Shown here: positions 23,624-33,064 of the stretch, piece by piece
How positions within the stretch are numbered: position 1 is the stretch's first letter
Layout: each line of letters opens with the position of its first letter
Source of the DNA: Beta vulgaris subsp. vulgaris
Lineage: Eukaryota > Streptophyta > Magnoliopsida > Caryophyllales > Amaranthaceae
Length of the DNA: 64,000 nt
Reading direction: 5' to 3'
NCBI RefSeq assembly: GCF_026745355.1
Contig: NC_079206.1
Span: forward strand, 21,035,399 to 21,099,398
Notes under the pieces: generated by a model
Seen by the model: only the letters and a program-made list of their open reading frames with translations
The model's database searches: none
Told to the model about the DNA's origin: nothing
Position numbers and translations under genes: made by a program

Positions 23624-24262
23624 TGAAGGAATTATGTCCTCAACTCTAATGCAATTACTAAATATAACATGGACCGTATTATGGGGGATAATATGTTCAT
23701 TATATTGGATCGTCTATCCGTCTTGCTAGAGAATGCTATAGAACTTCAGGTTTAGTAAATAATAGAACTGAAGCCCAATTAAATGGATCCTACAAGGTCA
23801 CACTTAAACAATCCAGGTCAACAAAAGAAAGACCTAGATCCCATGAAGGACTCTAGGGTGGCCGGCCAAAGAGGAGTAAAGGGACAGGATTTCTAACCTA
23901 ATTTGTTCCTATAATTAGGTAGGAGAATTAGAAATAATGCAGTCAATTTTGTCTCATTATTTTCTCTCTCCTCCTTTCTCTCTCTTTCAAAAGCTACGTA
24001 ATATTAACTCTAAGAAAAGAAGAGCCTTCATTCCTTCCAACTAACAGTGGTCGAGTGTTGATCTGGATTAGTGGACCAAGTAGAGGAATCACAATTGCGA
24101 TTCTGTCTCCAGAACTCGATGAGCTTTGTGAAAATCACACTTCAAAGGTTAATTCTAAAACTATTATATGATCCTTGATTGTATACGCATGAGATCTTCT
24201 TTTAAGTGCGTGCTTATGCATACGATTCATGAAATTCCGCTTATAATACTCATAATCCTACA
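23624..24262 (+). repeat. C3 3' LTR
   Basis: TGAAGGAATTATGTCC... to ...CATAATCCTACA, 639 bp like the 5' LTR, with scattered substitutions and short indels between the two. Confidence 0.9.
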
Positions 24263-24284
24263 TATGAGGGTCTGCATGGGTGCC

Positions 24285-24440
24285 TATGTGGGGGGGGGGG
24301 ATGGAGGAGGGGGTGGTGGGGTTTGTCGGGTGGGGGGGAGGTGGTGGTGGTGCGTGGTTATGGTTCAGGTACTAGTTAGGATTAGGGTTTAAGGTTAGAG
24401 ATTAGAGTTTAGGGTTTAGGGCTAGGAGTTAGGGAGAGAG
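24285..24440 (+). repeat. G-rich inner arm with telomere-like words
   Basis: A G12 run followed by GGAGG/GGTGG repeats, then degenerate TTTAGGG-like words (for example GAGTTTAGGGTTTAGGGC near 24405). It is the right inner arm of FB2: the left arm has matching CCCTAAC words near 16670. The telomere resemblance is therefore probably incidental. Confidence 0.5.
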
Positions 24441-24779
24441 GGCCAGAGTTGGTCAATTAGGATTTAAAACAAAAAATTAGGGTTAAGAACTAACGGCGTT
24501 AATGGTCATTAGTAATTAAGCATTTTGATGTATTTCCATAAAACTAGAGAATATCTAGTGAATTTTGAAAAGTACGAGGGTAATTAGTGAATTTTCTGAA
24601 AACTCGATAGTACTTGTGAAATGACCAATTAAACAATGTAGCAAATAAAAAGAAACAATCATTTAAGAAAAATGTAGCAATTGAAAAAACAGAGGGAGTA
24701 GGTGGGAAGATTTTAGGTGGATTAATAAAATGGATATGATGGTGTGTATATGAGGTAGAAAAGTGTAAAAAGTTGATGC

Positions 24780-25263
24780 AATAGGTTACTATAGGTACTT
24801 GCTCGGCTTGTATTTGCTTAACTTTATTCGAGCTTGAGCCAAGCTCAAAGCTAAACGAGTCAAACTTTGTTCGAGCCGAGTTTTGAGCAAATGTTAAACA
24901 AACCGAGTTCGAATTGCTCACGAACAGGCTTGACTCATTATCACTCCTAGTTTTTACATGTTTACTTTGTTTTTTCTATTTTAATATTTGAGATTTATAG
25001 TTTTTCTTTTAAGCAATTAAATTATTCACTTATATTCTGTGATATTTAGGTGAATATATTTATGTATATATATATGTATATCAATATATTATTTTTCCAT
25101 GTAAAAGTATAGGCGAGTCTATTCACGAGCTCTCGAGCCGAGTTTTGCCTAGCTCAGCTCGGCTCGACTTGTTAAAGTTTCGAGCCGAGCCACCACGAGT
25201 CGAGCTTTGATCAAGCTGGTCTCAAATTGTTCGCGAATCGGCCACACTCATTATCACCTCTAG
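24780..25263. repeat. GAGC-CGAGC rich hAT-MITE-like fragments (two)
   Basis: Two stretches (24791-24952 and 25108-25263) are rich in CGAGCCGAG/GAGCTCGAGCC words and each ends in CATTATCAC(T/C)(C/T)CTAG. This composition and the TAG-type ends are seen in common plant hAT-like MITEs. Termini and target duplications are too worn to define the elements. Confidence 0.4.
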
Positions 25264-25702
25264 GCTACCATATAATTGTAAAGTAAAAGTGAAATAATCA
25301 AATAAAAACGACTAAAAGCAAAAGTGTAACAATTTAAAAAAAATAGACGAGGTATAAAATTATAAATGTAGAAGCTGCTGAAAACATTGTGACTAATCCC
25401 TTCGTTTCATTTTAATCCACACACTTATACTTTACACGCATGCCGATGCAAAACTTTGAGGACATGTATCTTTAGTTTTGTATTTGTAAAAATTATAAAA
25501 AGTACATATTAATAAAATACATGTTATGATGAATCTAACAAGATCCCACATGACTATATTTTCATTCGCGTTTAAATCACAAATGATAATCAAAGTGAAA
25601 TTTATGAATAGTGTAAAATATTAAAATGTGTAAATTAAAATAAAATGGAAAGAGTACAAGTCTATAACCCGTTGTAGCACCCACGCCCAAACAATTGCGG
25701 GG
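25264..25702. other. AT-rich spacer
   Basis: No gene, no clear repeat structure seen. Confidence 0.4.
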
Positions 25703-25711
25703 GTATCCCGT

Positions 25712-26231
25712 GAGAAATGATAAACCTCTTTTTGCTAGATGTTTGCAAACATCTAGCAGATAAAGAGGAATAAAACACTATTTTATAGTTCATGAACACT
25801 ATTTGTTAGTTGCATGAACACTATTTTTAGTTACACGAACACTAGTTTTAGTAGCATGAACACTATTTTTTAGCATCGGAATTTCCGCGACTACTTTTTG
25901 GTTTGACTGACACTCTGCAATTTTCGAGATAACTTTTTGGTGATATGGGTCCCATGAAATAGAAGATGAATAAAACACTATTTTATATTTCATGAACACT
26001 ATTTGTTAGTTGCATGAACACTAGTTTTAGTTACACGAACACTAGTTTTAGTAGCATGAACACTATTTTTTAGCATTGGAATCTTCGCGACTACTTTTTG
26101 GTTTGACTGACACTTTGCAATTTTCGAGATAACTTTTTTGTTTGACTGACAGCTATTTCCTATATATATTGATAGTTTTACCCGTGCTAGATGTTTGCAA
26201 ACATCTAGCAAAAAGAGGTTTATCATTCCTC
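25712..26231. mobile_element. Non-autonomous MULE with 9-bp target duplication
   Basis: A 520-bp element flanked by the direct repeat GTATCCCGT (25703-25711 and 26232-26240). A 9-bp duplication is the Mutator hallmark. The ends are inverted repeats (GAGAAATGATAAACCTC against GAGGAATGATAAACCTC) that run inward into a perfect palindromic block around GCTAGATGTTTGCAAACATC on both sides. The interior is a direct duplication of a unit of about 200 bp (from 25769 and from 25969). Open frames on the minus strand (Val-His-Ala-Thr repeats) are translations of this repeat and not genes. No transposase. Confidence 0.85.
25769..26150. repeat. Internal 200-bp direct duplication in the MULE
   Basis: Two units starting AATAAAACACTATTTTATA at 25769 and 25969. 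Within each, the word TGAACACTA(G/T)TTTTAGT recurs with about 20-bp spacing. Confidence 0.8.
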
Positions 26232-26240
26232 GTATCCCGT

Positions 26241-26900
26241 AGCATCCGCAGTGCAATGCAATATATGTCTAAGACATTGGGAAATGTTCACACTTATACT
26301 GTTACAAGTTATCACCATGGCACCATAACAGTGTCGGTGTGTACGAGATTTTTTTTAATTATATTTAGTATAAACCAAAACATAAATTTGAAAAAGCAAA
26401 CAAGTCCAAATGTCAACGTGCAAGACGTACATAGCCAATGTCCAATGGAATCAATATCATATCAGATTCATCATACGCTGACAAATGACATTAAAGCTTA
26501 ACTTCGTAAGATTCACGTAGTGGCTTATTAACTTGCTATTTAAGCAGCAATGTCTTTTGGTAAGTGTAGCTTTAGTCAAAAGTCTTAACACTTATATACC
26601 CTTTATTTATAGTGATGGTTGTCAAATACAATGATAGATTTTCTGCCTATCCTTTTTGTCGTTGTGCGGTTTGACAAGTAGCACCCGCCGACGAGAACAA
26701 AATTTTGCACTTGCAATTTGTAAAATTACTCTTCTAATAGACAAGAGAAGTGTAAAGTTGCTAAAAAAAACATGAAATTTCTATTGGTTAATCCCACTAA
26801 AATTTCTGCTTGATATATATAGAAAATACGTAAAAATAATTTTTTTTCCTAATGTCAGTTCTATGTATCTTAGACCACCTTCAGAGTCTCGAGTCAGTGG
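26241..26900. other. Unassigned spacer
   Basis: No supported gene; an open frame at 26142-26501 mostly overlaps the MULE end and has no recognisable feature. Confidence 0.4.
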
Positions 26901-26946
26901 GCTACTCTCCGTTTTTTTTCTTTGGTAGAAAACGAACCTCCATAAA

Positions 26947-27669
26947 TTAAACAAGTTCGGTTACAATACTAAGGTTGTTGCTGCCATTAGAGTTTAGAAG
27001 ATTATTATAAATCAATAATTCTGCTTCATAAGTACTAATACAATTGGGGGGGAGGGGAGGGAATCTCAAAATACAAAGGTTATTATAGCCTTCTGTTATC
27101 CCTTTTGCATTCCTTGCTATGGAGTCCTCAAGCTTGTTCTCTTCTCTTGGTTCATGTCTGACAGAGGTGTCTCTTTGCCATCGGAGGTACTCCCTACAAG
27201 AATCAACAATAGAACATATATGATTATTGATTTTGGGGGTATTACTGATAGCTATAACCGCTTTGGCACAATCCGAAGCAATTTCACAATTACCCCAATT
27301 TCTCTGATCAATCCATTTGAGATCAAGGAAGATGGCTAGAGTTTCGGCTTCAAGGGCATCATATGCGAAAATGGACATTTGGATCCATTCCACCCCATGC
27401 CCTTTGAAGTCATGACATACCAGGCCCAAGTAAGCTCTTTTAGAGTCGCACAGGAAGGAAGTGCCCGTATTTATTTTCAAGGAATTGGTGGGGGGTCCGA
27501 TTTCGGGAAAGACGGAGAACGTTTTTGGGTGCTTTACCCACCTTAGGTTGGTTTTGGGTAAAAAACCATTCGGTGGCGCCCCGAGTAGAATTTTCAATAA
27601 GGGTTGTGGCGGGTATGTTTTCTCTTTTAAAGACCCAAGCATTTCTTCTTTTCTAAATTCACCAAACAA
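26947..27669 (-). pseudogene. LINE RNase H domain (RVT_3 type)
   Basis: A 240-codon open frame, long for this locus. It has the KINTGTSFL segment (the first Asp of the usual KxNxDG is replaced by Thr), ALEAETLAIFLDLKW (Glu), IASDCAKAVIAI (Asp) and RHEPREENKLEDSIAR (the usual REANxxAdxLA with His/Asp region). The loss of the first Asp makes activity doubtful. The protein ends at 26947. It continues upstream into the linker at 27670 by a frame change. Confidence 0.75.
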
Positions 27670-28487
27670 AAAAGGAAAACATCACTGTCAAAGGAATGGG
27701 AAAGTTTTGGTGGTTTATTTTAGAGGAGAGTATGGATTCGAACCAATTGTTAAAAGACCAAGACTGGCGAACCGGGATGTGGACAAAGGACCAAATTTCC
27801 CCAGCCCTTGGGCATTTTCGAAGAACATGGTCCATGTCCTCGTGGAAAGAAGGGCAAGGCGCATAATGTTTAGGATGCACTCTAATTCTAAAGTTTATAT
27901 TTTCATTCGTGGGCATCCTCTACCACCAGACTTGCTATGAACTACAATTTTGGGTTCCCTGGCGCATCCCAAATCCACTCTCAGTTGTTATCACTGTGGA
28001 GGCCTCTCCCAAACATGGTGGATGCAGCTTTCTTAGCATCGAATTTTGTTATATTTGTCTAGAGACAGTAGGATTTATCACATTTGTTAGTGAAAAGTGT
28101 TTGGATTCGTTCACACAAGTCATAGGGGACCTCGAAAGAGATTAAGGTTAGGGGATTGGGTGTATTTAAGTTACTTAGAGTCATAATGGACACCACTCTA
28201 GACACGAGCCCTATTACTTGAGACCTAAGGCTTTCTCCATTTAACCACTTGTTCTCCCAAAGGGTTATGTCTTGGCCATTTCCCACAATATAGGCTAGAC
28301 TTGACTTATAATCCTCCCAACCCAGTCCAATGCTACGCCAAAGGTGAGAACCTTTTTTAAAACAAGTGGGCCGGTGTTTGTTTTTAATATACTTTTCAAA
28401 GATAACCTTCCCAGCCCAAAACTCATCATTATCTAGCCTCCAACAAAGTCTAACAATCCCAATCATATTAATATCTCTACTTTTCAA
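27670..28487 (-). pseudogene. LINE zf-RVT and thumb-linker region
   Basis: The piece at 28487-28059 carries WRSIGLGWEDYKSSLAYIVG and ITLWENKWLNGE, the segment between reverse transcriptase and the zinc-binding domain in plant LINEs. The piece at 27916-27659 carries a CPSFHEDMDHVLRKCPRAGEIW segment, the zf-RVT motif with C-x4-[H]-x-H-x4-C spacing. A frameshift zone lies between 27917 and 28058. Confidence 0.7.
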
Positions 28488-29095
28488 ACACCCCAGCCCA
28501 CCATCCTTTTTTGATGCATATATTTTACTTTAGGCAACCCAGGTCATTTTGCGCTTATTACCTAGCCAACTCCGAAATTGCCACAAATCGAGTCAATCTT
28601 TTTAGTTATATATTGAGGGAAGTCCATTAAATGCATAACATACCTTGGGATTGCATGAAGAGTGGCATTGATCAATACCATCCTTCCTGCCTTAGAAACA
28701 GCTTTAGCTTCCCACAAGGCAAGACGGAATTCTATCTTATCAATAATGAATGTGAGCTTGGATTTTGAGGGATTCTATTACAAAGGGGAAAGCCTAGGTA
28801 AGTTCCCAGGTCATTTGTGGTGAGGATGCTCATTTCCTGCTCAAATTCATCTCTTACCTCCACCGAGGTATTTAGGGAGAAATAGAGCATACTTTTAGAT
28901 TCATTGACTTTTTGGCATTTGATGAAATAGAACTTCTTAAGGAGAATTTTCATTGAGTTCAGGGTTTGGTAATTAGCTTCGCCAAAGAGAAGAATACCAT
29001 CGGCAAACAATAGGTGAGAAATATGGGTGTTTCCACCCTGGACCCTGAAAGGGGTCCAAGCTTTCTGGGCACATGCCTCATGGAATATCACTCTC
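28488..29095 (-). pseudogene. LINE reverse transcriptase, C-terminal piece
   Basis: The segment HISHLLFADGILLFGEAN (near 28990-29030) is the catalytic FADD box with the second Asp changed to Gly. NESKSMLYFS and LGTYLGFPL follow in the family order. Upstream reverse transcriptase is absent, so the element breaks off at about 29095. Confidence 0.78.
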
Positions 29096-29423
29096 CGTTA
29101 GCATTAGGAGAATTTAAGTCTTATCTAAATTCATCGAGTAGTGGAGTTGGATTATCTTGAGTTTAATTAATAATGTTATCTTTTACCAATATTGTTTCTT
29201 TTTGTTAGCCTTAATTCACTTTTCTACATGGGCAAATGAAAGCGCGGTGGTTATTGGTGGGATTCATGACATTCTATGAGGATATGTATTGAGTATAAAT
29301 TAATCATTTTTCTAATTCTTATAGTTTTCTTATTATTGTTATCTTCTTGTATATGATTCCTTTTGCCTCCTGTAGGATTAGTGAGAACTTTAGTCTTAAC
29401 TTAATTTTTATTTTATTTTATGG
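29096..29423. other. Unassigned AT-rich spacer
   Basis: No gene or repeat recognised. Confidence 0.4.
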
Positions 29424-29602
29424 TAAATGAATAACCTTTGGGCCATCCTCGCACAGAGCCCAACCCAGAGGCCCAGGCACTTAGAAGGAGGCGGAGTTGT
29501 AAGGGAAATTCTCCTCCAAGTGCCCCTCACTTAGCTTGATGGAATTCGAACCCCTGACCTTAAGGTCGTGATTACCTTAATGTTTTATGGTATCACAACA
29601 AG
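29424..29602 (-). repeat. SINE-like sequence (tRNA-type B box)
   Basis: On the minus strand the word GGGGTTCGAATTCC (29529-29542) is a good match to the RNA polymerase III B box, with a weaker A-box-like word about 40 bp upstream. This is followed by a GC-richer body and an A/T-rich tail. This is the layout of a plant tRNA-derived SINE. Family membership cannot be decided here. Confidence 0.42.
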
Positions 29603-29708
29603 GTTACAAAGATTCGATCTCTTTCTACCTCTACGGCTGTCGTGTGCCGCCTACAAACCGACACGACGACGCCACCTCGAATAATTTTGTAAACCAAATA
29701 CTACTATA

Positions 29709-30882
29709 CACTAGTGGAAAAAACCTTATATGTCACTTAGTATCTGGTGCAGTTTTTGTAAAACCGCGTACGAAAATCAATAAAAACATGGGAGGAAAAT
29801 TTGGCAAACAAAATCTGATGCGGTCCTCAAAAAACTGCATCAGATAAAAAAAAAACTGATGCGTTTTTAAAAAAAAAATCTGTTTCCCTTATAACCCAAG
29901 CCCAGTCTGTTTCCCTTATAACCCCAAACCCTAAAAAAATCACCCTTCTCCCCTCTCTCTCATGCGCCTCTCCACTCACAAAACCTAACACCCCTCTCTC
30001 TCTCCCATGCGGCTCAACGCCTCTCCACTCACAAACCCTAACACCCCTCTTTCTCTCCCATGTGCCTCTCCACTCACAAACCCTAAAACGCCTCCCTCTC
30101 TCATCACGGCGCCTACCCCCCTCTCCTTTCCCCCTCTCATCAACTCCCTCATCAAAAAATCGTCAACATTGTCGTTTTCATCATCAACTCCCATCAAGAA
30201 TTCGTCAATTTGATCGTCTCCGTCGCTCGTTGCTCGTCTGTACCTCGCTCGTCAAAAATTCGTCACCACCGTCGCTCGTCAACACCGTCATTTTCATCAT
30301 CAACAACTCATCAAAAATTCGACATCAACAATTTCCAGATCTGGGTTTATTTTTTTTCGTTTTCATTTTTGTAATTAGCTTAGTTTTAAGTTTATAATTT
30401 CATTTCTGAATTTTTATTTTCATTGTTATTTTCATCATCGTTTTTATTTTCATTGTCATTGCTGAGTTTATAATCTACACCGTCTTCCATCGGTTTTTTT
30501 AGTTTTATTTTATAATTTCATTTTTTTTGTATTTTTATTTTGTTATATTTCTGGATTATGTTTTCTTTGTTGATAGTTTATTTGGTAAATAGCTTGTATA
30601 ATGTATTTGTTTATATTATTGTATAATGAATTCCTAGGTTGGATAATGTTTTGGTTACTTGCTGGATTTTGTGTTAGAAATACTTACAATTACCTGATTC
30701 TACATACAAAGCACTGTTTGCTTTGTATGCAGTATTTTTTTTAATAGTGAAAGGTGACTTTCTGATGCGGTCATGTTAAGAACCGCATCAAATTTTTTTG
30801 CTGCGGGCCCATCTGATGCAAACCAAAACCGCATCTGTAAGCTCAATTTTGACCGCATCGGATCGACTTCTTTTCACTAGTG
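29709..30882. mobile_element. Non-autonomous CACTA element (CACTA-1)
   Basis: Starts CACTAGTGGAAAA and ends TTTTCACTAGTG, perfect inverted CACTA ends, flanked by the 3-bp duplication ATA (29706-29708 and 30883-30885), the rule for En/Spm elements. Subterminal copies of a CTGATGCGG word in both orientations lie within about 180 bp of each end (29800-29860 and 30760-30865) and would bind the transposase. The interior is non-coding: CT-rich tandem repeats (29940-30090) and TCGTC-rich stretches. It depends on a transposase from elsewhere. Confidence 0.92.
29940..30095. repeat. Tandem repeat inside CACTA-1
   Basis: About three copies of a 50-60 bp unit built from CCACTCACAAACCCTAACACC and CTCTCTCCCATG. 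Open frames on both strands are translations of this repeat. Confidence 0.7.
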
Positions 30883-31020
30883 ATACTCAAAGAATATTAT
30901 AATTCTAATACGTTCCAAGGCCAATGGTTGATTTATGTCAATTTGTGAGTTTAAATTAAAGTAGTTGATATTAATGACACCTAATCTCAAGAAGGAAAAT
31001 TAACAAAAACAGCGCGTCTT

Positions 31021-31074
31021 GCGTGTGGCCGGCCACACGCGAAATTACAGGTGTGGCCGCGCGCGCGACACGCT
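31021..31074. repeat. GC palindrome
   Basis: GCGTGTGGCCGGCCACACGC (31021-31040) is a perfect 20-bp palindrome. A second imperfect one (GTGTGGCCGCGCGCGCGACACGC-type) follows at 31052-31074. It is unlike the surrounding AT-rich DNA. Function unknown. Confidence 0.7.
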
Positions 31075-31261
31075 CTCAGCCCGTCAGCTCATTTTCAAAT
31101 GGTCATATCTCACTCGTTTCTCATTGTAATCGAGTTTTTGACCAGGCGTTGGAACGATATCGAGCCAAATTTTCATATCCAACTTTAATATTCGCAAAAT
31201 ATTAAGTCTGTGAGATATAACCTTTTGAAATTGACCCTTATGCACAAACACGTATAAACAA

Positions 31262-32042
31262 ATGGAGTTACTCTTATGAACAGATGGAGTTACTCTTATG
31301 ACCAAATGAAGTTACTTGTATGAGTATGTGGTTACTTTTAATAATAAAAGGGTGTCACTCCTATAAAGAAATGTGGTTACTCTTATAAGCAAATGTGGTT
31401 ACTTTTGTGAACCGTTGGGGTTGCTCGTATGATTTAATGAGGTTACTCGTATGATTTATTGAAGTTACTTGTATAAATAAATGAGGTTACTAGCATGAAT
31501 TAATTGGGTTACTCATCAGATTAAATGAGGTTACTCATAGATTAAATGACATTACTAGTATGAATTAATTGGGTTACTCATGTGATAAAAATAAGGTTAC
31601 TCATATAATAAAATGGGGTTACTTTTGTGAATAATTAGGGTTATTACTTGATCAAATAGGGTCATCATATGATTAAATAAGGTTAATATTGTGAACTAAT
31701 GAGGTTATTCGTATGAAAAAATGAAGTTACTTTTGTGAACAAATGAGGTTACTTATTTGAATAAACGAGATTACTAATCAGTTTACTTTTATGAATGAAT
31801 GAGGTTACTCGTTTGAATATATGTGGTTACTTTTGTGAACCTTTGGAGTTACTCGTATCATTAGATGAGGTTACTCGTATGATTTATTGAAGTTACTTGT
31901 ATAAATGAATGAGGTTACTAGTATAAATTAATTGGGTTACTCATAAGATTAAATGATTAAATGATTAAATGAGGTTACTCTTATGAACAAATGAGGTTAC
32001 TCTTATGAATAAATGAGGTTACTCGTATTGATAAATAAGGGT
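31262..32042. repeat. Degenerate minisatellite, left part
   Basis: About 35 diverged copies of a unit of 20-24 bp with the core GAGGTTACTCGTATGAATAA. Units differ by substitutions and short indels. The array continues at 55928, beyond G1, so it predates G1. It ends with AGGGT, half of the G1 target duplication. Confidence 0.85.
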
Positions 32043-32651
32043 TGTTACGTAGTATGAAACTAGTAAACTAATACAACAACTCCCAACTTCGGATTCTTGA
32101 TTTGGAGACTTGTGCAACAATGATTGGGCTCGGATCCCGGTACATACCTCTGATCAGCAACCTGCAAAAAGGGACCACCCTGGAGGTTTGGGTGGTATTT
32201 CCCCGTCTGATGCTTAAGTCAGATATCAGGGATATGAAGGAACTTTTAGAGAGAGAATTTATGGCAGAATAACAGTACTATGCTCTGAAAAAACGTACCT
32301 TTCCCCTGATTTCAAGGACTATTTATACTGTTTGAAATGACTGTTGTACCTTGATGTCACCCTAATTTGGGAGCATCTGATTGGCTAAGCAGTAATATGG
32401 AGACACGTGGCAAAAATACTGATTGGTTAGCACACCTCACTTTTATACAGGATTATAAGAGGTTTTAGTGGGCCTAAGTACAGATTTGGGCCATAAGAGT
32501 GGTTTTAGTACAACTTTTTCCTCAGGAAGGTGTACTTTAGCCCACATAATCCTCTGACCCATGTATTTTACTTTCATAAATGTGCGCCACTTGTATGGCT
32601 AGGATGAAGCAACGTGTCATCTTGGTAGCCCTTGATTTTTAGGCTACAACA
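32043..32651 (-). repeat. G1 3' LTR (609 bp)
   Basis: Plus-strand TGTTACGTAG... to ...AGGCTACAACA, with TG/CA ends on both strands. A TATAAATA word on the minus strand near 32318-32327 fits the LTR promoter. The other LTR is 14 bp longer because of a GAGAAAATAAAGAG insertion near 43116. Confidence 0.92.
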
Positions 32652-32661
32652 TTTTCCCCTT
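32652..32661 (-). other. G1 polypurine tract
   Basis: Minus-strand AAGGGGAAAA directly next to the 3' LTR, where plus-strand priming is expected. Confidence 0.65.
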
Positions 32662-32830
32662 AAAAGAGGAAGTTACTTTTTAGGCGCCAAGACGGTTGAT
32701 CTTCCTCTTTTAACCGACTTGGAACTGCCCTTCTCTTTTTCAAAAAAGAGGCGCCATTTTGCCGGTCTCCACAGGTCAACTTTATGGCAACGTTTATTTT
32801 TACCGGATGAGGGGGTCACTTTCACCCTTC

Positions 32831-32838
32831 TATAAATA
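32831..32838 (+). promoter_or_regulatory. Putative TATA box of the antisense gene
   Basis: TATAAATA 234 bp upstream of the first ATG (33065), on the strand opposite to G1's own genes. The interval would hold a start site near 32860 and a 5' leader of about 200 bp containing a GAGAGAGAGA tract. Inference from position. Confidence 0.5.
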
Positions 32839-33064
32839 CGTGACTTTGTCGTTTCTGAAATAATTTTAACACTGCTGAGAAAATTTCTAGAGAGAGAGAC
32901 TCTGCAATTTTTTACTGAGCTTTTAGAGAGAGAAGTAACTCCCGTCCGAGCTCTTGCATTCTGCTACTCCGTCCGTCCGAAGTTTCATTTGTCTTTGACA
33001 TTCGTCCGATTCTACAGGTATTTCCTCATTCATTTCTTTTGTATTTTCAAGCATATTCTAAGAA

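Larger units (their letters stand above)
16973..24262 (+). mobile_element. Defective copia retrotransposon C3
   Basis: A 7.29 kb element with two 639-bp LTRs (16973-17611 and 23624-24262), a long leader, gag, protease, integrase and a damaged reverse transcriptase, in copia order. It belongs to a different family from C1/C2. It lacks the YxDD catalytic box and the RNase H domain, so it cannot move by itself. Flanking 5-mers (GATGG, TATGA) do not match, so the target duplication is lost or the ends were recombined. Confidence 0.9.
16471..24622. mobile_element. Foldback element FB2, split by copia C3
   Basis: The left arm (16471-16640: TTCACCAATTACCCTC, GTTAACTCTGTTAGTCATTAA-type words) is matched in inverse by the right arm (24480-24622: GGGTAATTAGTGAATTTT, GGCGTTAATGGTCATTAG). 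The inner arms are C-rich (16640-16800) and G-rich (16860-16972 and 24263-24440). The terminal words resemble FB1, so both belong to one broad family. Copia C3 (16973-24262) sits in the G-rich arm. Confidence 0.6.
15200..24698. mobile_element. Stowaway/mariner-type ends enclosing nested insertions
   Basis: The left end CTCCCTCCGTTTTTATTTG (15200) and right end AAAAAACAGAGGGAG (to 24698) are inverted matches to the widespread plant CTCCCTCCGT terminus. Both are flanked by TA (15198-15199 and 24699-24700), the mariner-type target site. Between them are a foldback element (15331-16260), AT-rich sequence resembling the element's own interior (16261-16470, with TTTAATTGCTACATTG also near the right end) and a second foldback split by copia C3. 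That these two ends belong to one element is inference; they could be two neighbours. Confidence 0.5.
26900..29095 (-). mobile_element. 5'-truncated plant L1 LINE, minus strand
   Basis: Domain remnants run, in minus orientation, from the end of reverse transcriptase through a zinc-binding linker to RNase H. The poly-T stretch at 26910-26920 (poly-A on the element strand) may mark the 3' end. Endonuclease, ORF1 and most of reverse transcriptase are missing, as expected from 5' truncation during target-primed insertion. Confidence 0.75.

Noticed and set aside
24376..24440. Degenerate TTTAGGG words suggesting an interstitial telomere
   Set aside because: The other arm of FB2 has the complementary CCCTAAC words near 16670, so these are part of a foldback arm; the words are irregular and few.
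25799..26256. Minus-strand open frames with Val-His-Ala-Thr repeats
   Set aside because: They lie wholly on the duplicated interior of the MULE and have no recognisable domain.
29985..30397. Open frames on both strands inside CACTA-1
   Set aside because: They follow a CT-rich tandem repeat and do not resemble transposase.
31262..32042. Regularly spaced repeats that might suggest a CRISPR-like array
   Set aside because: Units vary, spacers are not distinct from repeats, no cas genes, and the context is a plant genome.
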